NCBI RefSeq assembly: GCF_046600735.1
Contig: NZ_JBJMAW010000004.1
Location: 186,001 to 250,000 of the forward strand
Origin: Novilysobacter_A longmucuonensis
GTDB taxonomy: Bacteria > Pseudomonadota > Gammaproteobacteria > Xanthomonadales > Xanthomonadaceae
Reading direction: 5' to 3'
DNA length: 64,000 nt
The position numbers and the translations under genes are program-made. Positions 36,315 through 45,618 of this stretch are shown here, piece after piece; position 1 is the stretch's first letter; each line of letters begins with the position of its first letter. The notes beneath the pieces were generated by a model. The model saw only the letters and a list, made by a program, of their open reading frames with translations. It had not been told where the DNA came from and ran no database searches.

Positions 36315-37022
36315 GTGCAAAAACGCATATTGATCGTCGAGGACGAACCCGCCATCCGCGACATGGTTGCCTTCGCCCTGCGCAAGGGCGAGTACGAGCC
36401 GGTCCAGGCCGGCGATGCGCGCGAAGCGCAGAACGCGATCGCCGACCACGTCCCCGACCTCATCCTGCTGGACTGGATGCTGCCGGGCAGCAGCGGCCTG
36501 GAACTGGCCCGGCGCTGGCGCAAGGACCCGCTCACGCGCGAGGTCCCGATCATCATGCTGACCGCACGCGGCGAGGAGAACGACCGGGTCAGCGGACTGG
36601 AGGCCGGGGTCGATGATTACGTGGTCAAGCCGTTCTCGGCGCGCGAGCTGCTGGCGCGCATCCGCGCGGTGCTGCGGCGCTCGCGCGAGGACGACGAAGA
36701 CGGCAGCGTCCGGATCGGCTCGCTGCGCATCGACGGCGCCGCGCATCGCGTGTTCGCGCAGGCCGACGGCAACGAGCAGCCCGTGCAGATCGGCCCCACC
36801 GAATACCGGCTGCTGCATTTCTTCATGACCCATCCCGAGCGCGTCTACTCGCGCACGCAGCTGCTCGACCATGTCTGGGGCGGCAGCGTGTACGTCGAGG
36901 AGCGCACGGTCGACGTGCACATCCGCCGCCTGCGCAAGACGCTGGAGCCCTATCAGATCGACGGCATGGTGCAGACGGTGCGGGGCGCCGGGTATCGCTT
37001 TTCGGCATCGGTCGAGGGGTGA
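36315..37022 (+). CDS. phoB: Phosphate regulon response regulator PhoB
   Basis: An OmpR/PhoB-type transcription factor of 235 residues. The receiver domain has acidic residues in VEDEP (8-12), phosphoacceptor Asp53 (LLDWMLPG), Thr in MLTARGEEND and Lys in VVKPFSARELLAR. The C-terminal winged helix (about 140-232) contains PTEYRLLHFFMTHPERVYSR and VDVHIRRLRKTLEP. The GTG at 36,315 gives MQKRILIVEDEPAIRDMVA, the family start. It is followed by phoR, separated by a REP-bearing gap. Confidence 0.95.
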   Translation: MQKRILIVEDEPAIRDMVAFALRKGEYEPVQAGDAREAQNAIADHVPDLILLDWMLPGSSGLELARRWRKDPLTREVPIIMLTARGEENDRVSGLEAGVDDYVVKPFSARELLARIRAVLRRSREDDEDGSVRIGSLRIDGAAHRVFAQADGNEQPVQIGPTEYRLLHFFMTHPERVYSRTQLLDHVWGGSVYVEERTVDVHIRRLRKTLEPYQIDGMVQTVRGAGYRFSASVEG

Positions 37023-37030
37023 GCGCGCGC

Positions 37031-37118
37031 GGTAGAGTCGAGCTTGCCCGGCCGTCTCTTGCTCGACCTCTTGCCCGGCTGGCCCTTGCACGCGGCAGCG
37101 GAGCAAGCTCCGCTCTAC
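37031..37118. repeat. REP element, family A variant, between phoB and phoR
   Basis: A diverged inverted pair, GGTAGAGTCGAGCTTGCCCG and GCGGAGCAAGCTCCGCTCTAC, with a related inner copy. It may affect relative expression of phoB and phoR. Confidence 0.75.
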
Positions 37119-37153
37119 ACCCACAGGTTGCCGCCCGCGCTTAGACTTGGCCC

Positions 37154-38488
37154 ATGCCCTCCCGTGCCCGCACCGTCTGGTTTCGTACGCTCGGCCAGCT
37201 TGCCCTGATCCTGGCGGCCGCCGCGCTGCTTGGTGAGCTTGTCGGCCAGGTGTGGCCGATGCTGGCGCTGGCCGCACTCGGCGTGGTTGCCTGGCACCAC
37301 TGGCGGCTGCACGGCGTGTTGCTGCGACTGGCCGCACGGCAGCGACTGGCGGCGCCCACCGGCACGGGCGTCTGGAACGAGCTCGACCGGCTGCTCCACC
37401 GCAGCCAGCACGAGACCCAGGCGCGCCAGCGGCGCCTGATCGAGATGCTGCGCGCCTACCGCGCCGCCGCGGCCGCCCTGCCCGATGCGATCATCGTGGT
37501 CGACCGCGACAGCCAGCGCGTGCTGTGGTTCAGCGAAGCCGCCACCCCGCTGCTCGGCCTGCGCTACCCGCACGACATCGGCGCCTCGCTGGTGCAGCGG
37601 CTGCAACCGCTGCCGTTGGCGCGCTGGATGGCCGGCGGGCGCACCGTCGAGCCGCTGGAGACGCCCTCGCCGCTGGACACCTCCATCACCCTGAGCCTGC
37701 GGCTGATCCCGTACTCCGAACACCTGTGGCTGCTGGTCGCGCGCGATGTCAGCCGCCTGCTGCAACTGGAGCAGATGCGTCGCGACTTCGTCGCCAACGT
37801 CTCGCACGAGCTGCGCACGCCGCTGACGGTGGTGCATGGCTACCTCGACATGCTCGATGCGGCCGAACACCCCGACTGGGCACCGATCCTGGCCGAGATG
37901 CAGCGCCAGTCGCAGCGCATGACCCAGTTGGTCGAGGACCTGCTGACCCTGTCGCGGCTGGAGTCGCAGGACAGCCTGCCGGCCGAGGAAACGGTCTCGA
38001 TGGGTTCGATGCTGCACACGCTGCGCCGCGAGGCCAACGCGCTCAGCCAGGGCCGCCACGAGATCGTGCTCGATGACCGTATCCAGGTCGACCTGTTCGG
38101 CTCGAACAAGGAGCTGCACAGCGCGTTCTCCAACCTGGTCAGCAACGCGGTGCGCTACACCCCGGCCGGCGGCACGGTCACGATCGGCTTTCTGCGGGAC
38201 GAGGCCTCCGGCGATCGCAAGGGCGTGGTGCTGGCGGTCAGCGACAGCGGCTACGGCATTCCGCCGCACCACCTGCCGCGCATCACCGAACGCTTCTATC
38301 GGGTCTCCACCAGCCGCTCGCGCGAGAGCGGCGGCACCGGGCTGGGGCTGGCGATCGTCAAGCATGTGCTGAACCTGCACCAGGCCCGGCTCACCATCGC
38401 CAGTGAAGTCGGCCGCGGCAGCACCTTCTCCTGCCACTTCGGTGGCGAGCGGGTGCGCCAACGCGAAGCGGTGGAGGCCACGCCATGA
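37154..38488 (+). CDS. phoR: Phosphate regulon sensor histidine kinase PhoR
   Basis: A 444-residue membrane sensor kinase. Two N-terminal transmembrane helices (about residues 13-30 and 35-49) are separated by almost no periplasmic loop, as in PhoR. A PAS-like region (about 100-200) follows, then the dimerisation helix with His218 (FVANVSHELRTPLTVVHGYL) and an ATPase domain with N box SNLVSNAVRYTP, G1 SDSGYGIP, F box and G2 GGTGLGLAIVKHV. Partner of PhoB. Its stop overlaps the ppk ATG (ATGA). Confidence 0.95.
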   Translation: MPSRARTVWFRTLGQLALILAAAALLGELVGQVWPMLALAALGVVAWHHWRLHGVLLRLAARQRLAAPTGTGVWNELDRLLHRSQHETQARQRRLIEMLRAYRAAAAALPDAIIVVDRDSQRVLWFSEAATPLLGLRYPHDIGASLVQRLQPLPLARWMAGGRTVEPLETPSPLDTSITLSLRLIPYSEHLWLLVARDVSRLLQLEQMRRDFVANVSHELRTPLTVVHGYLDMLDAAEHPDWAPILAEMQRQSQRMTQLVEDLLTLSRLESQDSLPAEETVSMGSMLHTLRREANALSQGRHEIVLDDRIQVDLFGSNKELHSAFSNLVSNAVRYTPAGGTVTIGFLRDEASGDRKGVVLAVSDSGYGIPPHHLPRITERFYRVSTSRSRESGGTGLGLAIVKHVLNLHQARLTIASEVGRGSTFSCHFGGERVRQREAVEATP

Positions 38489-40590
38489 CCGCAAAGAACG
38501 ACGAGACCGCGCTCAGCGCGAAACCCGCGGGCGAGTCCGACCCGCTGCGTGATCCTTCGCTGTACTTCAACCGCGAACTGTCGCAGCTGGACTTCAACTT
38601 CCGCGTGCTCGCCCAGGCGCAGGACCCGCAGATGCCGTTGCTGGAGCGGCTGCGCTACCTGTGCATTTCCTGCACCAACCTCGACGAATTCTTCGAGATC
38701 CGCGCCGGCACCCTGCGCCATGCGCAGGACCTCGGACTGACGCCGGGCCCGGATGCACTGGCACCGGCGACGGTCCTGAGCCGCATCCACGACCGCGCCG
38801 CCGAGCTGGTGGAGGCGCAGTACGAATGCTGGAACGACGTGCTGCGCCCAGCGCTGGATGAGGCCGGCGTGCGCGTGCTCGCCCGCGACAGCTGGAACTG
38901 GAAGCAGACGCGCTGGCTGCGCGCGTACTTCCGCGACGAGGTCATGCCGGTGCTGTCGCCGCTGGGGCTGGACCCGGCGCACCCGTTCCCCAAGATCCTC
39001 AACAAGTCGCTGAACATAGTCGTCGTGCTGAAGGGCCGCGATGCGTTCGGGCGCGACGGCAACCTGGCGATCGTGCGCGCGCCGCGATCGCTGCCGCGCA
39101 TCATCCAGATTCCCCAGCACATCTCCGGCGGCCCGCACGACTTCGTGTTCCTGTCGGCAGTGCTGTCGAGCTTCGTCGATGAACTGTTCCCGGGCATGCA
39201 GGTCAAGGGCGCGTACCAGTTCCGCGTGACCCGCAACTCCGAATTGCTGGTCGACGAGGAGGAGGTGGACAACATCGCGCTGGCGCTGCGCGACGAGCTC
39301 ATCGGCCGCGGCTACCTGCGCGCGGTGCGGCTGGAGATCGCCGGGCAGTGCCCCGAGCCGATCGTGCGCAGCCTGCTGAAGAACTTCGACCTCAACGAAA
39401 ACGCGGTGTACCGCATCAACGGCCCGGTCAACCTCAACCGGGTGACCCAGGTCTATGACCTGGTGGCCCGTCCGGACCTGAAGTTTCCGCCCTTCCAGCC
39501 GCGGCTGATCGCGGGCGTGGATGCGATGTTCGACCGCATCGGCCAGGGCGACGTGCTGCTGCACCATCCCTTCGACGCGTTCGCGCCGGTGCTGGAGCTG
39601 CTGCGCCAGGCGGCCGAGGATCCCAGCGTGCTGGCGATCAAGCAGACCCTGTACCGCGCCGGCAAGGATTCGCCGATCGTGGAGCAGCTGGTGCAGGCCG
39701 CGCGCAACGGCAAGGACGTCACGGTGGTGGTCGAGTTGCGGGCGCGCTTCGACGAGGAGGCCAACCTGGATTTCGCCGACCGCCTGCAGGAGGCCGGAGT
39801 GCAGGTCGTCTACGGCGTGGTCGGCTACAAGACCCACGCCAAGATGCTGCTGATCGTGCGCCGGGAGGGCCGCCAACTGCGTCGCTACGTACACCTGGGC
39901 ACCGGCAACTACCACGCCGGCAATGCGCGCGTGTACACCGACTTCGGGCTGATCAGCGCCAACCCCGACATCGGCAACGACGTGCACCTGATCTTCCAAC
40001 AGTTGTCCGGGCTGGCCCCGGCGATCAAGCTGAAATGCCTGATGCAGGCCCCGTTCACGCTGCACGCCGGCGTGCTGATGCGGATCGATCGCGAGACGCG
40101 CACCGCGCGCGCCGGGCAACCCGCGCGCATCGTCGCCAAGATGAACGCGCTCAACGAGCCGCAGGTGGTGCGCGCGCTGTACCGCGCTTCCCAGGCCGGG
40201 GTGCGGATCGACCTGATCGTGCGCGGTGCCTGCACACTGCGACCCGGCGTGCCCGGCATTTCCGACAACATCCGGGTGCGCTCGATCGTCGGGCGTTTCC
40301 TCGAACACAGCCGGGTGTACTGGTTCGCCAACGGCGGCCAGCCCGACCTGTTCGCGGCCAGCGCCGACTGGCTGGAGCGCAACCTGCTGCGGCGGGTCGA
40401 GGTCGGCTTCCCGATCCTCGACCCCGACCTCGCGATGCGCATCACCGACGAGGCGATCGGCAACTACCTGTCCGACAACTGCAACGCCTGGGAACTGCAG
40501 GCCGACGGCGAGTACCTGCGCCTGGTGCCGCAAGCCGACGCCACGCCCCACTCGGCGCAGGCCGCGCTGCTGGCCAAGATCTGCACATGA
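38485..40590 (+). CDS. ppk: Polyphosphate kinase 1
   Basis: Synthesises polyphosphate from ATP. The 701-residue product has the N-domain RELSQLDFNFRVL and NLDEFFEIR, and the C-terminal phospholipase D-like domains. The autophosphorylated His is in VGYKTHAKMLLIVRREG and the second in VRSIVGRFLEHSRVYWF. TLYRAGKDSPIVEQLV is the ATP-binding stretch. The ATG overlaps phoR and the stop overlaps ppx, so phoR-ppk-ppx is a tightly coupled operon linking phosphate sensing to polyphosphate turnover. Confidence 0.97.
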   Translation: MTAKNDETALSAKPAGESDPLRDPSLYFNRELSQLDFNFRVLAQAQDPQMPLLERLRYLCISCTNLDEFFEIRAGTLRHAQDLGLTPGPDALAPATVLSRIHDRAAELVEAQYECWNDVLRPALDEAGVRVLARDSWNWKQTRWLRAYFRDEVMPVLSPLGLDPAHPFPKILNKSLNIVVVLKGRDAFGRDGNLAIVRAPRSLPRIIQIPQHISGGPHDFVFLSAVLSSFVDELFPGMQVKGAYQFRVTRNSELLVDEEEVDNIALALRDELIGRGYLRAVRLEIAGQCPEPIVRSLLKNFDLNENAVYRINGPVNLNRVTQVYDLVARPDLKFPPFQPRLIAGVDAMFDRIGQGDVLLHHPFDAFAPVLELLRQAAEDPSVLAIKQTLYRAGKDSPIVEQLVQAARNGKDVTVVVELRARFDEEANLDFADRLQEAGVQVVYGVVGYKTHAKMLLIVRREGRQLRRYVHLGTGNYHAGNARVYTDFGLISANPDIGNDVHLIFQQLSGLAPAIKLKCLMQAPFTLHAGVLMRIDRETRTARAGQPARIVAKMNALNEPQVVRALYRASQAGVRIDLIVRGACTLRPGVPGISDNIRVRSIVGRFLEHSRVYWFANGGQPDLFAASADWLERNLLRRVEVGFPILDPDLAMRITDEAIGNYLSDNCNAWELQADGEYLRLVPQADATPHSAQAALLAKICT

Positions 40591-42116
40591 ACGGACTGCT
40601 GCACACCGCGCCACTGCCGCTGCAGGACGGCGACCTGCTGGCCGCGGTCGACCTGGGTTCCAACAGCTTCCACATGGTCGTCTCGCGCTACCTGCTCGGG
40701 CAGTTGCGCACCGTCGACCGGCTGCGCGAACCGGTGCGGCTGGCCGAGGGGCTGGACCGCAAGGGCGGGCTCTCGGCCGATGCGCGCTTGCGCGCGCTCG
40801 ACTGCCTGTCGCGGTTCGGCCAGCGCGTGCGCGACATCCCGCCGCAGCGCGTGCGCGCGCTGGCGACCAACACCGTGCGCCGGCTTGCCTCGCCGCAGGC
40901 GTTCCTGATGCCGGCCGAGAGCGCGCTGGGGCATGCGATCGAAGTGGTCGCCGGGCGCGAGGAGGCGCGGCTGGTCTACCTCGGCGTCGCCCACGCGCAG
41001 CCGCCCAAGGAGGGTCACCTGCGCCTGGTGATCGACATCGGCGGCGGTTCGACCGAATGCATCATCGGCGCCGGTTTCGACGCGATCGAGCGCGAAAGCC
41101 TGCAGGTCGGCTGTGTCGCCAGCACCCGGCGGTTCTTCGGCAGCGGCAAGCTGTCGAGCAAGCGCTGGCACGCGGCGGTGGCCGAGATCGCCGCGGAATT
41201 CCAGCAGTTCGCCGGCACCTACCGCAGCCTCGGCTGGGACGAGGTGATCGGCACCTCGGGCACCAACAAGGCGATCGGCGAGATCTGCGCGGCGATGGAG
41301 CTGACCAAGGGCGCGGTAACCGCCGAGGCGCTGCCGCAGGTGCGAGACCGGTTGCTGCGGGCCGGGCATATCCAAGACATCGACCTGCCCGGGCTGTCGT
41401 CGGACCGCCGGCCGGTGATCGCCGGCGGCGTGCTGGTGCTAGAAGCAGCCTTCGAGGCGCTGGGGCTGCAACGCATGATGGTCAGCAAGGCGGCGATGCG
41501 CGAAGGCATGCTCCACGACATGCTCGGCCGCGGCGGCGCCAACGACCCGCGCGAGGCATCGGTGGCGGCGCTGATGCACCGCTACGGCATTGACGCCACC
41601 CAGGCCGCGCGGGTGGAGGCCACCGCACTGCGGCTGTTCGAGCAGGTCGCGCAAGCCTGGCAACTGGTCGACGACGACCGCCTGATGCTGGTGCGTGCCG
41701 CGCGCCTGCACGAGCTCGGCCTGACCATCGCGCATAGTCAATATCACGTGCACGGCTCCTACGTGGTCGAGCACTCCGACATCGCCGGTTTCTCGCGCCA
41801 GCAGCAGCAGTTCTTGGCCGCGCTGATCCGCACCCACCGCCGGCGCATCCCGCAGACCGCGTTCAATGCCCTGCCCGATCGGCTGCTCGCTCCGGTCCGC
41901 CGCAGCGCCGCCCTGCTGCGCCTGGCGGTGCTGCTGCACCGCGCCCACGAGGCCGATCCCATCCCGCAGCTGGACCTGCAGGTCGAAGGCGACGGCCTGC
42001 GGCTGACGCTGGCCAGGCGCTGGCTCGACGCGCGCCCGCTGCTCAAGGCCGACCTGCACGGCGAGCCCGAGGACGCCGCCGACCTCGGCATCGCGCTGGC
42101 GATCGAGACGGCGTAG
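40587..42116 (+). CDS. ppx: Exopolyphosphatase (Ppx/GppA family)
   Basis: Releases terminal phosphate from polyphosphate, possibly also pppGpp. The 509-residue product has an actin-like ATPase fold: AVDLGSNSFHMVV (phosphate 1), ATNTVRRL, IDIGGGSTECIIG (phosphate 2), and a C-terminal HD-like helical part (ARLHELGLTIAHSQYHVHGSYVVEHSD). The ATG at 40,587 overlaps the ppk stop; the frame is also open inside ppk but this start gives the family N-terminus. Confidence 0.95.
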   Translation: MNGLLHTAPLPLQDGDLLAAVDLGSNSFHMVVSRYLLGQLRTVDRLREPVRLAEGLDRKGGLSADARLRALDCLSRFGQRVRDIPPQRVRALATNTVRRLASPQAFLMPAESALGHAIEVVAGREEARLVYLGVAHAQPPKEGHLRLVIDIGGGSTECIIGAGFDAIERESLQVGCVASTRRFFGSGKLSSKRWHAAVAEIAAEFQQFAGTYRSLGWDEVIGTSGTNKAIGEICAAMELTKGAVTAEALPQVRDRLLRAGHIQDIDLPGLSSDRRPVIAGGVLVLEAAFEALGLQRMMVSKAAMREGMLHDMLGRGGANDPREASVAALMHRYGIDATQAARVEATALRLFEQVAQAWQLVDDDRLMLVRAARLHELGLTIAHSQYHVHGSYVVEHSDIAGFSRQQQQFLAALIRTHRRRIPQTAFNALPDRLLAPVRRSAALLRLAVLLHRAHEADPIPQLDLQVEGDGLRLTLARRWLDARPLLKADLHGEPEDAADLGIALAIETA

Positions 42117-42320
42117 GGCCGCCCTGCCCGGGCGACGGCCGAAGCTCGCCGATGGCCCGTGCCCGCGTGATCGGCATCGCCGCGCTCGAGCCGGCCAAGG
42201 GCGTCCGCGATCGTCCGGGCCAATGTGCTACCGCGCCATGTCACGTCCGGGTCATCCCACTGACACTGCGGTTTCATCCGATCCACGCAAGCTGCCCGCC
42301 GACGCCGGAGGGGCTCACGC

Positions 42321-43469
42321 ATGCGCTACGCGATCGTCACCGAGACCTATCCACCGGAAGTCAACGGCGTCGCGCTGACCGTGCAGGGGCTGGAGCTCGG
42401 TCTGCGCGCACGCGGTCACCGGGTCGACCTGGTGCGACCGCGCCAGGCGGCCGATGGCGACGGCGGGGCCCACGAGATGCTGGTGCGCGGCATGCCGCTG
42501 CCGCGCTATCCGGGGCTGCGGCTGGGCCTGCCGGCCACCGCGCGCCTCGCGGCGCAGTGGCGGCACTCGCGGCCGGACGCGGTGTATGTCGCCACCGAAG
42601 GGCCGCTCGGCTGGTCGGCACTGCGCGCGGCCAGGCGGCTCGGCATTCCGGCCGCGACCGGTTTCCACACCCGCTTCGACCACTACATGCGCGACTACGG
42701 CTTCGGGTTGCTGAGCGGCGCCGCGCTGGGCTGGATGCGCCGTTTCCACAATCGCGCCGATGCGACGCTGGTGCCGACGCGCGAACTGTTGGCGTTGCTG
42801 CAGGCAAGCGGCTTTGCCCGCCCGGTGCGGCTGCCGCGTGCGGTCGACACCCGCGCGTTCGATCCGGCACGGCGCGATCCGGCGTTGCGCGCGCAATGGG
42901 GCGTGGGCGAGCAAGGCTTCGCCGCGATCTACGTCGGCCGCATCGCCGCGGAGAAGAATCTTAATCTCGCCGTGCGCGCATTCCGCCGCCTGCAGCGCGA
43001 GCGTGCCGATGCGCGTTTCGTATGGGTCGGCGACGGACCGGCGCGCGCGCAACTGCAGGCGGCGCATCCGGACTTCATCTTCTGCGGGGTGCAACGCAGT
43101 GCGGACCTGCCGCGGCATTTCGCCAGCGGCGACCTGTTCCTGTTCCCGAGCCACAGCGAGACCTTCGGCAACGTGACGCTGGAGGCCATGGCCAGCGGGG
43201 TGCCGACGGTGGCGTTCGATTACGGTGCGGCGCGCGAGCACCTGCGCGACGGGCTGCACGGTGCGGCGATCGCCGACGGCGACGACGCGGGGTTCATCGC
43301 CGCCGCCGCGCGCATCGCCGGCGACGAGGCCGGCCGTGCGGCGATGTCACGCGCTGCGCGCGCGGCGACCGCAGGCCTGCGCCCCGAGCAGGTCGCGGCC
43401 GACCTGGACGTGCTGCTGGAAGGCCTTGCCCGTTCCGGACAACACCATGAATCGACTGCCTCTGCATAA
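42321..43469 (+). CDS. Glycosyltransferase family 4 (alpha-mannosyltransferase-like)
   Basis: A 382-residue GT-B enzyme. The N-terminus MRYAIVTETYPPEVNGVALTV, GFHTRFDHYMRDYGFGLL and the C-terminal donor site LFLFPSHSETFGNVTLEAMASGVPTVAF are typical of GDP-mannose-dependent alpha-mannosyltransferases (MgtA-type) and sulfoquinovosyl/diacylglycerol glycosyltransferases. It probably glycosylates a lipid at the inner membrane. Its 3' end overlaps the PAP2 gene by 23 bp, which suggests the two act together on lipid-linked substrates. The acceptor is unknown. Confidence 0.88.
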   Translation: MRYAIVTETYPPEVNGVALTVQGLELGLRARGHRVDLVRPRQAADGDGGAHEMLVRGMPLPRYPGLRLGLPATARLAAQWRHSRPDAVYVATEGPLGWSALRAARRLGIPAATGFHTRFDHYMRDYGFGLLSGAALGWMRRFHNRADATLVPTRELLALLQASGFARPVRLPRAVDTRAFDPARRDPALRAQWGVGEQGFAAIYVGRIAAEKNLNLAVRAFRRLQRERADARFVWVGDGPARAQLQAAHPDFIFCGVQRSADLPRHFASGDLFLFPSHSETFGNVTLEAMASGVPTVAFDYGAAREHLRDGLHGAAIADGDDAGFIAAAARIAGDEAGRAAMSRAARAATAGLRPEQVAADLDVLLEGLARSGQHHESTASA

Positions 43470-43998
43470 GCGACTGGCCGATGGCGATTCGGGCTGGTGC
43501 CTGCGCGCCAACCGCTGGGGCGGGCAGGACCGCTCGCGGCGGTTCTTCGCGGCGATCAGCCGGCTCGGCGATGGCGTGTTCTGGTACGTGCTGATGACGG
43601 CGATGGTGGTCACCGACGGCCGGGCCGGACTGCTCGCCTCCGCCCACCTGGCCGCGACCGGAGTGGTCGCATTGACGTTGTACAAGCTGCTCAAGCGCTG
43701 GACCCGCCGGCCCCGCCCGTTCGCGAGCGATCGCCGCATCCGCGCGTGGGTCGCGCCGCTGGACGAGTTCAGCTTTCCATCGGGCCACACCCTGCACGCG
43801 GTCGCCTTCAGCGTCGTGGCGATCGCGCACTACCCGGCACTGGCTTGGCTGCTGGTGCCGTTCACCGCGTGCGTGGCGGCTTCACGGCTGGTGCTCGGCC
43901 TGCACTACCCGAGCGACGTGGTGGCGGCGAGCGCGATCGGGGCCGCGCTGGCTGCAGCATCGATGTCACTTGTCCCAGCGGGCTGGTACCCAGCCTAG
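43447..43998 (+). CDS. PAP2-superfamily membrane phosphatase
   Basis: A 183-residue inner-membrane phosphatase. The three PAP2 motifs are present: KLLKRWTRRPRPF, FPSGHTLHA and SRLVLGLHYPSDVVA. There are about five hydrophobic helices. Family members dephosphorylate phosphatidic acid, phosphatidylglycerol phosphate or undecaprenyl pyrophosphate. It overlaps the end of the upstream glycosyltransferase gene, indicating coupled translation. Convergent with creC. Confidence 0.9.
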   Translation: MNRLPLHKRLADGDSGWCLRANRWGGQDRSRRFFAAISRLGDGVFWYVLMTAMVVTDGRAGLLASAHLAATGVVALTLYKLLKRWTRRPRPFASDRRIRAWVAPLDEFSFPSGHTLHAVAFSVVAIAHYPALAWLLVPFTACVAASRLVLGLHYPSDVVAASAIGAALAAASMSLVPAGWYPA

Positions 43999-44120
43999 CC
44001 GCCAAGGTGCGGCCTCGTGGAAGTCGGGACCTGCGAACACGCCCGCGTTGCGGCCGCAGGATTGCCCATCCGGTACCAGTCGACCCTGCGCGGAGGCGAA
44101 ACACCGACCCCTCCGCGGAC

Positions 44121-45554
44121 CTACGAAGCAAGCGGCAATACCAGCCTGGCCGCCGCGCCGCCGCCGCCGTCGCGGTTGTCCAGCCCTGCACGGCCGCCGT
44201 GCAGGGCGGCCACCTCGGCGACGAAACACAGGCCCAGACCGCTGCTGCGGCTGCCGCCGGCGGGGCGCGACAGCGAATAGAAACGCTCGAACACCCGCGG
44301 CAGGGCGTAGTCGGGAATGCCGGGGCCGCGGTCGAGGACTTGCAGGACGGCCTCGTCCCCCGCCCTTTCCAGGCTCAGTTCGATCGTGCTCCCGGCCGGG
44401 GCGAAGTCGATCGCGTTGCCGATCAGGTTCGCCAGCGCCTGCCGCAGCAGGAACGCGTCGCCATCGACGGGGCCGACATCAACCAGTCGCAGCCGCAGCT
44501 CGAGCCCTGCTCGTTGGAGGGAGGACGCGGACAACTCCGCCACCTCGGCCGCCAGGCTCGCCAGGTCGAGCGCCTCGGGGTTTTCGAGCCGCTGTCGATG
44601 CTCCACCGCCGCCAGCGCCAGCAACTTGTCGATCATCTGCGCCAGCCGCTCGCTCTGGGCACGGATGCTTTCGGAAAAGCGCACGCGATCGGCCTCCGGC
44701 AGTGGCGCTTCCAGTAATTCGGCACTGCTGCGTATCGCCGCCAGCGGGCTCTTCATCTCGTGGGTCAGGCCATGCACGTACTGCTCGACGTACTGTTTGC
44801 CTTCCAGACGCGCGCGCATGGTTTCCAGCGCCTGGCCCAGCTCGGCGAACTCACCGGCCGCGGCGGGCAGGCTGGCCCGCTCGCCCGCGGTCACCGCATG
44901 CGCGTAGCGACGCAGGTCGCCGAGCTGGCGCGACAGCCACCACGCCGCGACCATCCCTACCAGCAGCGCCACGCCCATCAGCACCGCGCCCCAGCGCAGT
45001 ACGACCGCTTGGCTGCGCTGGATGAACGGCTGCAACGCACTGTTGGGCTTGGCCACGGTCAGCACCCCGATGATCGCGCCGCGCGCGTCGTGGATCGGCG
45101 CGGCGACGTGCATCACGGTGGAGTCCGGGTCGTCGGGATCGGCCTGGGTGGAGCGCGCGCCATAGCGGCCGCGCAGGGTCAGGTGCACATCGTTCCAGCG
45201 CGAGTAATCGGCGCCCAACGCCTGGCCGCTGCTGTCGAACACCACGATGCCGCGGGCGTCGGTCACATACACCCGGTAGCTGGCCCCGCGCTTGTCGAAG
45301 CCCCATATCTCGGCGCCGAAGTCGCGTCCGGCCACCTCGCGCACGCGCCGGGCGAACGGCCCGGTGGCGATCCGGCCGGCGAGCAGGTCGTCGGTCGCCA
45401 GCTCGGCCAGCACGTTGGCGGTGTCGACCAGGGTGTCCTCCATCGCCTGGCGCACGCCGGGCTTGACCTGCGCGACGAACACCTGCGCCAGCAGCAGCGC
45501 CGCCAGCGCGACGATCAGGAAGTAGCCGAGGAATATCCGCAGGCCAATCTTCAA
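44121..45554 (-). CDS. creC: Two-component sensor histidine kinase CreC
   Basis: A 477-residue membrane sensor. Transmembrane helices lie near residues 7-29 and 187-209, with a periplasmic sensing domain between (EIWGFDKRGASYRVYVTDARG...). A HAMP region follows, then the H-box YVHGLTHEMKSPLAAIRSSAELL. ATPase motifs include LANLIGNAIDFAP, DRGPGIPDYALPRVFERFYSL and SSGLGLCFVAEVAALH. The sequence matches CreC closely (LGYFLIV..., VKPGVRQAMEDTLVDTANVLAEL). Downstream of creB; no creD follows. It senses carbon/envelope state in relatives. Confidence 0.9.
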   Translation of the reverse strand: MKIGLRIFLGYFLIVALAALLLAQVFVAQVKPGVRQAMEDTLVDTANVLAELATDDLLAGRIATGPFARRVREVAGRDFGAEIWGFDKRGASYRVYVTDARGIVVFDSSGQALGADYSRWNDVHLTLRGRYGARSTQADPDDPDSTVMHVAAPIHDARGAIIGVLTVAKPNSALQPFIQRSQAVVLRWGAVLMGVALLVGMVAAWWLSRQLGDLRRYAHAVTAGERASLPAAAGEFAELGQALETMRARLEGKQYVEQYVHGLTHEMKSPLAAIRSSAELLEAPLPEADRVRFSESIRAQSERLAQMIDKLLALAAVEHRQRLENPEALDLASLAAEVAELSASSLQRAGLELRLRLVDVGPVDGDAFLLRQALANLIGNAIDFAPAGSTIELSLERAGDEAVLQVLDRGPGIPDYALPRVFERFYSLSRPAGGSRSSGLGLCFVAEVAALHGGRAGLDNRDGGGGAAARLVLPLAS

Positions 45555-45597
45555 TGGGAAATCCTCAATGGGGAGTCCTCAACGCAGGATCCTCAGG
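45551..45597. repeat. Short tandem repeat between creB and creC
   Basis: Three imperfect copies of a 14-16-base unit ending in TCCTCAA (CAATGGGAAATCCTC, AATGGGGAGTCCTC, AACGCAGGATCCTC). They span the creC start region on the plus strand. The repeat could vary in copy number and alter creC translation. Confidence 0.6.
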
Positions 45598-45618
45598 CCG
45601 CGACCCGTGCGGTGCGCC

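Noticed and set aside
38296..40614. Open frame of about 770 codons opposite ppk
   Set aside because: Antisense shadow of ppk.
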